Positions 56,675 to 64,000 of a stretch of DNA of 64,000 nt are shown here, one piece after another. Each line of letters begins with the position of its first letter. Position 1 is the first letter of the stretch. The position numbers and the translations under genes were made by a program. Under the pieces are notes generated by a model. That model ran no database searches and had not been told where the DNA came from. It was given only the letters and a program-made list of their open reading frames with translations. The stretch is from the NCBI GenBank assembly GCA_949710005.1, contig OX453273.1:905322-969321 (forward strand), written 5' to 3'. This DNA is from Ricordea florida (Eukaryota > Cnidaria > Anthozoa > Corallimorpharia > Ricordeidae).

Positions 56675-57110
56675 TTTCTATCTGTGGATCAAACCATGCA
56701 GTGTGACCATTCTTTGTAAAGCTACTAAACAGTACTGTACTGTAGTACTGTAATTGTCTTATTATATAGTGTGGCTCAGACTTTTTCATCTGTGAATCAA
56801 ATTATGCATTGTGACCAGTGTCACAAATGTAATGTGCTTTGGCACTGTTTCACATTGCGGTGCTAACGTTCAAAGTTTTAATCTGTAGTTGAAACGGAGT
56901 TATGCGACGATTCTGTGCAAAGCTATTGAGCAGTAATGTACAATAGACGTATTTGTTTCACTTTACTTTTTGGTTTTAACTTTTCACCTTGCGGTTTATA
57001 GAAACATGCAATGTCCATTCTTCACGCAGTATGACCATTTGTTAGAAAGCTACGGTACTATACAGTAGTATTATTTGTTGATCGATTTATCTATTAATTG
57101 TGGTTTAACT
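56675..57110 (-). repeat. 106-bp repeat family, distant inverted block
   Basis: About four diverged units read on the minus strand (CTGTGGATCAAACCATGCAG, TGTGACCATTCTTTGTAAAG and AAACAGTACTGTACTG on the plus strand). It lies 31 kb from the main array and in the opposite orientation. Confidence 0.75.
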
Positions 57111-58841
57111 TTTCTGTGTGTGGAACGTTTTCAGGTTAGATCATGCACTGTTAGCAGTATTAAGTAGCCTGTTGATCGTTTACTTTTTTTGTAGTGTGTG
57201 GAAAAACTGTTCTTTAGTTGCAAATGAGTCTCTAATAGGTAAACAGAAAAATCAGATTCAGCACTTCACTTCTACCTCTTTGCATGTTGCAGTAAACACG
57301 TTTGCTGAAGTTAATACGGAATGACATTTTTACAGCACAATGAAATTGTGCAACAAAAGGTTCAAACTATCATGTTCCCTTTCTGTGAATAAAATCTGAG
57401 CAGTTTCCCCGTAGATCAGAGAAAGACCGGTATCTATTAGTTTTCTCAAAAACTGTATTACCCGTTTTTCCCAAGAAAAATTCCGGCTATAGGAAAAAAG
57501 AGATCTGGCGATCTAACTCCCGTGCAACAACATCTGACTACGAAAGATGTTGAGAGTTAACGCCGCATATTCTCAGTCCAAGGCGCCATTTAAAATTTTC
57601 TCTGTTGAACACAATAGTAATGTCATCTTAAAGGTGCAGCTCCTTGAAATCTAGAGATGTTGAAATACCTTACTTAGAGCTGAATTGCCAGCAAACCTTG
57701 ATTCAATCGGCCTTGGATGACTCCTTTCATAAACACCAGCCAAAAACTGCATATCGCAGGTTTTTGCAGTAAGGGCAACGGGGAGCTTAAGCCAACATCT
57801 GCGGACACTTTACTTGTACGCCACTAAACAATCGCCTCAATGAACAGTACAGTACAATTGCAGGCGCAAAATGGAATCTTGCAGGTTTCTTTGCTTTTCT
57901 AACAAATCCGCAGCGTGAAAAAGCCATTCTTTCTTCTTAAGTGTGAGTGCGTTGAAAAATTCAGTTGGTACTGGATATATAGCTGTAGCTCTGAAGAACT
58001 GTGATGAGAACGAAGCTCGCCAGCTTTCAAGTCCTATATAGCTGGACTGAGACCCATTTTAGTTGCAAGCATTACCAAGGAGTAGTTGATGCAGCTACGG
58101 TACCGAAAAGGAACGGATTCCGGAGACAAGCGCGCAGACTGCTTTGGCGAGCCGCTAAGAAAAAAGTAAGCAGAGATAGCACAAATTCAGAATTTAAATG
58201 ATCCTTTTCATAAAAGATGTAATAACAATTTAATAGAAAGCTATGAAGTATTACTTTTAATGTCATAGTAAGCTTGGAGTGTTTTGAGATGAGTCTTGCT
58301 CTAATTGCTGCCGTTCTGATAATCTCCGATCGAGTTCTGTTTGTTATCTTGCTTCTTGCTAAGCTTCGTTATCTTGTTCTGAAGGTATTTTTGCTTTACC
58401 GTTTTGGATTTTTAGGTTAATGATTTTGTCTCAAATGTACGTCACCCTCGCCTTCATTCATTAAATGGATCCTCCGTGTGATTTGAGTTATCAAATAGCA
58501 AGCAACGCTCAAGGTGGCAATAACTATTCCAACCATTTTTCCTGTTTCGATAACTAATAGCGTATCTTTCTAGACCGCAGTATCTTTAGTATACTGCTAC
58601 AAGTTTTATCCCTGTTTGTTATTTTATACACCACTCAACATCAATTGATCGCGAACTCCTCTCTTCTTTAATCAAAGTAAGTAACAATCGGAGATGAACC
58701 TTTCACTTGCTTACCTGAGTTTCAAAATATACCGCCATCCTCAATTTTTCACAATGTTACATATTCATTAATGTTTAAATCCTAACAGTACGCAAACTGT
58801 TTTTCCCACCAGCCTAGTTTATAGGACTTGTTCAGACGACG
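57111..58841. other. Gene-free stretch
   Basis: No gene, RNA gene or repeat recognised. Confidence 0.45.
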
Positions 58842-58920
58842 AGTCTCCCATACTGAGCTCCGTGATAGAGCGTCGAACTAGTCATCAGAAGGTAACAGCT
58901 TTGACTCTTATATGTTGCAA
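58842..58920 (+). pseudogene. Degraded tRNA-like sequence (SINE head or tRNA pseudogene)
   Basis: GAGCTCCGTGATAGAGCG keeps the D arm (GCTC/GAGC), and GTCGAACTAGTCATCAGAAG resembles an anticodon arm with an AGT (Thr) anticodon, but two of its stem pairs fail. The B box is degenerate (AGCTTTGACTC). Not a working tRNA. Confidence 0.45.
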
Positions 58921-61900
58921 AGTACCTATTTCATGATTTATTGTGATTGCAGCAGGTCGTTGAAGCTTTTAATTCTAACTGATGGAAAAGCTATTTTTTA
59001 TTTTTCAAAAGGAAAAAGTGACTTTCTAAGCAGACGGATGAAGTCGCTCTAGATTTTGTCCTGATTCTCAGCTTTTTCGGTTCTGTTTTAAGTGGATTGT
59101 TTAGAGTGCATTCTTCGTTTTGTTTTGTCACAAGATTTTGGCTTAAAATCAACTCACGATAGAGTTATCACGTCGCTAATGAGTTCATTCATAAACTAAA
59201 TGATTATCTTTATTAAGATCTTTCATTTGTTGTTATGGTTATGGCTTATATAGCAAGTGTTTGTAGGCTAATTTGTAGCTGCAGAAAGCATGTACACCTG
59301 AAAATTATATGTAATTTTCTTCCACAAAATTATTTCAAAGATTCGTGTTAAATGTGACATGTTTCTCGTACTGGTCTTAGATTATTTGGGCGGCAAGCAC
59401 CCTTCATAATAGCACCTGAAAAAACACTGTGCTATTACATCTGTTCGAGATTTCTTCTGTTATAAGGATTGCTTTGTTTTCCTGCTTGATATATGTTTTG
59501 TCCTTTGTTTTAATCGACGGCAGACCGGCGCTTTATGTTCATAAGACTTTTATAGAATTTATAGAAAAGAAATAATTGCTTTCTAATTGACGGTTTCAGT
59601 TGAATAGCTCGTTTTTTTTTTCTTTTGCTCTCACGTTAATAAATTTTCACCAGATACAAAGAGCCAATCTTTAGTCCTTTCTCCTCCGCTGTTGAAAGTG
59701 GAACTTAGAGTATTTTAAGACGTTTGTAGTTGGTTTGATTCAAGTGCAAGGATTGAAAGCTGTTTAAACCTACAAAGCCATTGAATGGCTTGATAAGTCA
59801 ATTACTGATTATAAAATGTCATGAGAAATCACATGAAATTTGACTGAAATGTAAACTTGAAATTAGTGGATTGTTCCATTCAAGAAGATTATGATAAATA
59901 TTAAGTGCTTTTCGCTACGTTTCTTAGAATAATTTAGCACTTCCAATTCAGTTGCAATTGTGCTCTTTCTCTTCACAGACATTTCTTAAGTTTTCTTTGC
60001 AGTGGCGCGCGCAGATAGAAAAATTCATTTCCGCGGGACAATTGACACTTCCTCTGCCATGAAATTAAAATCAGAATAGTAGGGTATCGGGTGACTAAAA
60101 AATAAATTTCATTACTAGCATGACTAATTGTCTGTGCCCTGCGAAGAAAACACATTTTCAAAGCGCGTCTGTTAGTTAAACGCTAAAGGATTAGTACTGT
60201 CAGTCTTAAGGAAATTTGTGGAAAACTCAATTTCCTGGTAATCAGTGATTCTAAATGGCTTGGCCGTAATTTAATCGCGTATATCCAAAGGGTGTGAACT
60301 TCCTATCACTCTGTGGGACACGAAGTACAAAATTTGTTGCTCATTTTATTCCTTTGGTCATAGAGGTATAAATGTGTTTCCCTTGCTAAGAAATGCCGAG
60401 CTACCTTACAAGATCAGAACTCTACGGTCAGGTTCAAATCCATAAAAGCAGCATCGTGACAAACAAAGTTCCTCTATGTCTAAATTATGTTTAAAGAGTA
60501 AAGAGGCCAGCGAAGAATAGTGGACACAGTGCTAACATATGGAGGATCAACACGCTTAAAAAATAGTGCGTAACTCTGCCATGTATGTGTTTTCAGTATG
60601 AATGATTTCTCACTTCGCACGGGGGATGAGGGTGCAAACAGTTATCGGTTACATGGTGAACAAACATTCTCCTTTGAATCCGGAACAATAAGATAATCTA
60701 AAGCTCTCAGTATTTTGAAGGAGTGGTACTCTTTAGAGTGTTAATAGTTCGTAGTGAGGTGGGGTTTCACAGTGACTGGCCAGTTAAAAGACACTGTGCT
60801 CTGGCTTCCAGTCTCAGTGTTTGAAAAATATTAAGGGCCTTATAGATTTAGCAGTCATTATAGTCAGTGGCAGACCTGACAGGATTTAGAGCTAAGAACT
60901 ACTCTCGTGTGGTTTACCTGTCGTTATCATTTGTCATAAACCTAAGTCGATTTAGCTAACCATTCAAATTCAGTCTCGTGAAAGGAGCACACGTGATTTC
61001 ATCAGTCGTTTACGGTTTTGTACACTTTTGATCGCTATATGCCTTCTTCCCACGGCCTACAGGCGTGCTACGTTTAAGCGCTTCCATACAAATGCACACA
61101 TTCTTTGATTAGTGAGCCTGATAATAAGCAAGTGCATTCTCTCAGAAACAAAGGATCACGAACTGTTCTTGAATGGACAAAAAGTTCTCTATTAAAGAGT
61201 TTTATGTTTCACACCGTAATTTGAATCATAACGCGTGATATTTCGGTATGGCACTGTTGAGTGAGAAATAGATCGATCTACTCCGAGTAGAAAGGCTTTC
61301 CGCTCGAATAGGGTGTATTCATCTTTGATAAGAAAAAAAAAACAAAAGTGAGACCGGGTTTTTTCTATATCGATTAATCCAAGTTACGATACCCAATTCT
61401 CCATAAAAAAAATGTCGTAAACATCGTGGCAAACGTAAGCTAATGACACAAACAGTAAGAATCAGCGCGTAAAACTTTGGGTTTGAATTTCGTTCAGTTT
61501 GTGAGAATGATGATATTGCGTGGAGGACGAAAAATTAAACACACGAAACTTTTCGACCATATATAACCTTTGTGTTTTGTTTTAATTTCAGACTCTTCAA
61601 GGAAAAAATGCCGTTGTCTATTCATTACTTTCATTTGAAATTTTAGTCACAGTAGAATGTCACAAATGATTTACAGTTTTAATAGCAGAAAAATGCTTCT
61701 ACAATGAATCGGTTAAGTGTGTTGCAAGTTCGCTCTTGTTGGAACCCTCACCTTTCAGTAACCACTGCAATTATCGCCTTTGTTAAATCATACTCTTTCA
61801 AGAGGGCAAAATGCATGAAAAACTAGTAAGACTGATGATTAAAAAATATCTGGAAATAAAACACAACTGAACTAAGGCGGTTTGTCAAGCCGTCCAAAAA

Positions 61901-62037
61901 CCTCTCCGCAAATTGAACGGTCGTATTGCGTGGTTTTGAATCTAGGAATGGAAATGTGTAAACCGTAAAATGTGACTTAGGAATTTCAGTTCGGTAGTCA
62001 TGAATGCTTTAACCGTCCCCCGGATTCTTCAGACCAG
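58921..62037. other. Gene-free stretch
   Basis: No gene or repeat recognised; all open frames are short. Confidence 0.45.
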
Positions 62038-62150
62038 AAAATTATGAGCTAAACCCACAAGAAAATTATAAGCTAAAACCACAAGAAAATTATACACGAA
62101 GACCACAAGAAAATTATGAGCTAAACCCATATGAAATTACGAGCTAAAAA
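62038..62150 (+). repeat. 24-bp minisatellite
   Basis: About 4.5 copies of a 24-bp unit (CACAAGAAAATTATGAGCTA with AAAC), the last copy diverged. Because 24 is a multiple of three the frame is kept, but stops occur (TTATGAGC...), so it is not coding in all frames. Confidence 0.8.
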
Positions 62151-62205
62151 CCACAACCAGTGTGGAGCACATTTCACAAATGAAAGGAGTTGGACTGCCT
62201 GACCT

Positions 62206-62571
62206 TTGAGACATGCTAATTTATTCATAATTATTTCGGCTGTTGTGCAAATGTCCCTGCTTCATCAAAGTTTAGGCTCGGAGTTTGTCCGTTATTATCT
62301 AAGTCGCTCAAAATTCAACCATGGCTCATTCTTGTCACGGCGTGAATGTAACTGGGACGATTTTGCAAAATCAAGCAGATCAGCTGGCAGAGCTGAGTGG
62401 GTTGTTTTCGTAGATTATGTGGGAACCAAAACTATGAAAAATAACAACAATAAAGTAAAAATGGCCATCCACAGTAAAGCTTTCATGCTGTGTTCTAGTT
62501 GGATTTTCAATTTTATAGAAATGCTATTATTTTCGTACACCTGCTTGTCAAGCAAAAGATCTAGAAGATAG
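62206..62571 (+). CDS. Unrecognised frame with possible signal peptide, 121 aa
   Basis: Begins MRHANLFIIISAVVQMSLLH, a hydrophobic start that could be a signal peptide cut near LGS (residues 23-25), followed by SEFVRYYLSRSKFNHGS, then a Trp-containing segment (RAEWVVFVDYVG) and a second hydrophobic stretch. No known domain is recognised. There is no visible promoter, and the only nearby repeat is the minisatellite just upstream. It could be the first exon of a secreted protein gene or a chance frame. Confidence 0.25.
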   Translation: MRHANLFIIISAVVQMSLLHQSLGSEFVRYYLSRSKFNHGSFLSRRECNWDDFAKSSRSAGRAEWVVFVDYVGTKTMKNNNNKVKMAIHSKAFMLCSSWIFNFIEMLLFSYTCLSSKRSRR

Positions 62572-64000
62572 AGGTTTTGACATCTTAGTTGTTTTAATAT
62601 ACGGAAATATAGCTGCAAATCTTCCTCAACTAGGCGTTGCTTAGGTATGGTGCTCAAAAATGAAAACAAGGATTAATTTTCCCTTGAAAAAGTATTTTCT
62701 CAGCTGTACTACTCAAAAGAATGGCTCGGTAAAGAAAAATCTGTTTGTCAATGGCAGCCAGTTTCGAGTTGTGAACTAAATGCAACTGACTGTGAACATC
62801 ACGTGCCAGCGATGTGCTTTGTTTAATGAAAGCCCTGTACCAGGCAGGAAAAAGACTGAAAACAAACTACTTTATGCGGAGCAAACTTAAGTAATATCTT
62901 TAAAATAAATGGCGACATCTATATTTCACAAGACAAAGTTGTATAACGAACATGCTACAACATGCAATTTGGGGAAACTGTTTGAAGACGGAGATACATG
63001 ATTACGAATTCTCTTTTTCGATGCCCAGTTCACACATTGAACAACATTCTAATGAATACAAAACTTGAACACATTGTTGACGTTCTAGACTTCTTAACTA
63101 GTGGAATGATTTCTTGTGCTTTGGGAAGAGAGGCTTCTCAATAAGAGTCAGTGCCGATGAGAGTATAATTTTTTTTCCAACCCACCGAGCAAAGCCACGG
63201 CACTAAGATCGAACTTGTTATCACTGCACTGGTTGGTGCTTTTAGACTTTGTTTCAAGGACTTTGTCATTGATGTCATGATTTTATGATTTTCAACCAAA
63301 GATCTTCCTAAACTATCACTGCGTGACAGTTCTTATTGAGAAACATAAGCTGCTAAGCCGTTAAGTTCTGTGTACTCGGCGAAGAAAACATGAGCATTTC
63401 GCGAAGATTGGTTCAGGGCTGCAGTTCATTGCCGGCATCCCATCTTTGCCGTCCAGTTCTCGCAAATTAAATACAAAGTGAAGCCTGTATTATACGATGA
63501 TTATAAGAAAAACACGATGAACCAAAGATTGCAAAAATTCTGTTGATTGTTTGAAACTGCAAGCCGTTTTGGTAAGCTTATATCAAAGATGTTGAAGGCT
63601 TAAACAGTTAAAAGAACTGTTATACTGTTTTTCCTTGTATTTTACATAGAGCTGGTACCCTTTCAGTAGATAAATGAACTTGTGAATGCCATTGGACAGA
63701 ATTTATGATATACCGTGATTATCACTTTCATGGCGGCGCGGTAAATTGTACGGTGTCCAGTGAAAGGTGTCTGATAGTATTTCTATGGTATAGTCTGTTT
63801 TGACGAGAAGTATGCTTCCAACGTACCTTCATGTAGATGAAACCATTTTGGCAATTCGTTGGAAGCTGGTTAAGCAATTTAATGCTGTGCTGTTGTCCTG
63901 CGTGTCTGCTGTACGGTGGGAACCATTTTTGTAAGTACCGTTTTGCCATGGTACTGCTCGTTTTACTATACATTGTGTTTCTTACCTTTGTATATTAAAC
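62572..64000. other. Gene-free stretch to window end
   Basis: No gene or repeat recognised. Confidence 0.45.

Overview
The window reads as an intron-bearing, AT-rich metazoan nuclear genome, most likely an anthozoan cnidarian and probably a stony coral. This rests on a SIX1/2-type homeobox gene with a compact two-exon structure and on several repeat types I associate with coral genomes (tRNA-derived SINEs, foldback elements with a GC-rich apex). No species can be named from the sequence alone.

Layout. Positions 1-25,600 are mostly non-coding DNA built from old mobile elements: a TIR element abutting a foldback (3.9-4.6 kb), an internally deleted LINE (4.6-5.6 kb), a pogo/Tigger-like MITE (6.2-6.9 kb), a second foldback (8.8 kb), a long inverted-repeat element carrying a nested SINE (10.7-12.1 kb), a Harbinger-like MITE with TAA target duplications (13.0-13.7 kb), several LINE 3' ends (14.2-15.8 kb and 22.1-22.3 kb), and scattered copies of a 106-bp tandem repeat that peak in an array at 24.5-25.6 kb. 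From about 25.6 to 44 kb almost no repeats are visible, and the one confident host gene sits there: a SIX1/2 transcription factor on the minus strand (CDS exons 30,997-30,444 and 29,677-29,395) with a TATA box and an upstream CCAAT box. From 44 to 53 kb mobile elements dominate again. They include a 57-bp coding tandem repeat, a second pogo-like MITE, an intact 426-aa tyrosine recombinase gene inside inverted repeats, a MITE lodged in a TA microsatellite, a TIR element carrying a PB1-like and a HTH-like reading frame, a tandem pair of hammerhead-ribozyme motifs 245 bp apart, more foldbacks and a SINE. From 53 to 64 kb the sequence is mostly featureless intergenic or intronic DNA, with an inverted block of the 106-bp repeat family and a 24-bp minisatellite.

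The most interesting observation is a rule shared by six otherwise different foldback elements (4.5, 8.8, 47.8, 47.9, 51.9 and 52.7 kb). On one strand each apex reads CGAG, then a short GC stem closed by a GNA triloop, then CGAG again. When the arms are folded, the recurring mismatches are GA facing GA. This predicts hairpins on one strand only, with tandem sheared G.A steps under a very stable GNA loop. Two of these foldbacks interrupt the left inverted repeat of the tyrosine-recombinase element, and a third begins with nearly the same terminal sequence as that element. A recombinase-hairpin mobile system is therefore a reasonable hypothesis, but it is not shown here.

All comparisons were done by eye. 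Coordinates of CDS exons and motifs are exact to the base where stated. Repeat boundaries are approximate.
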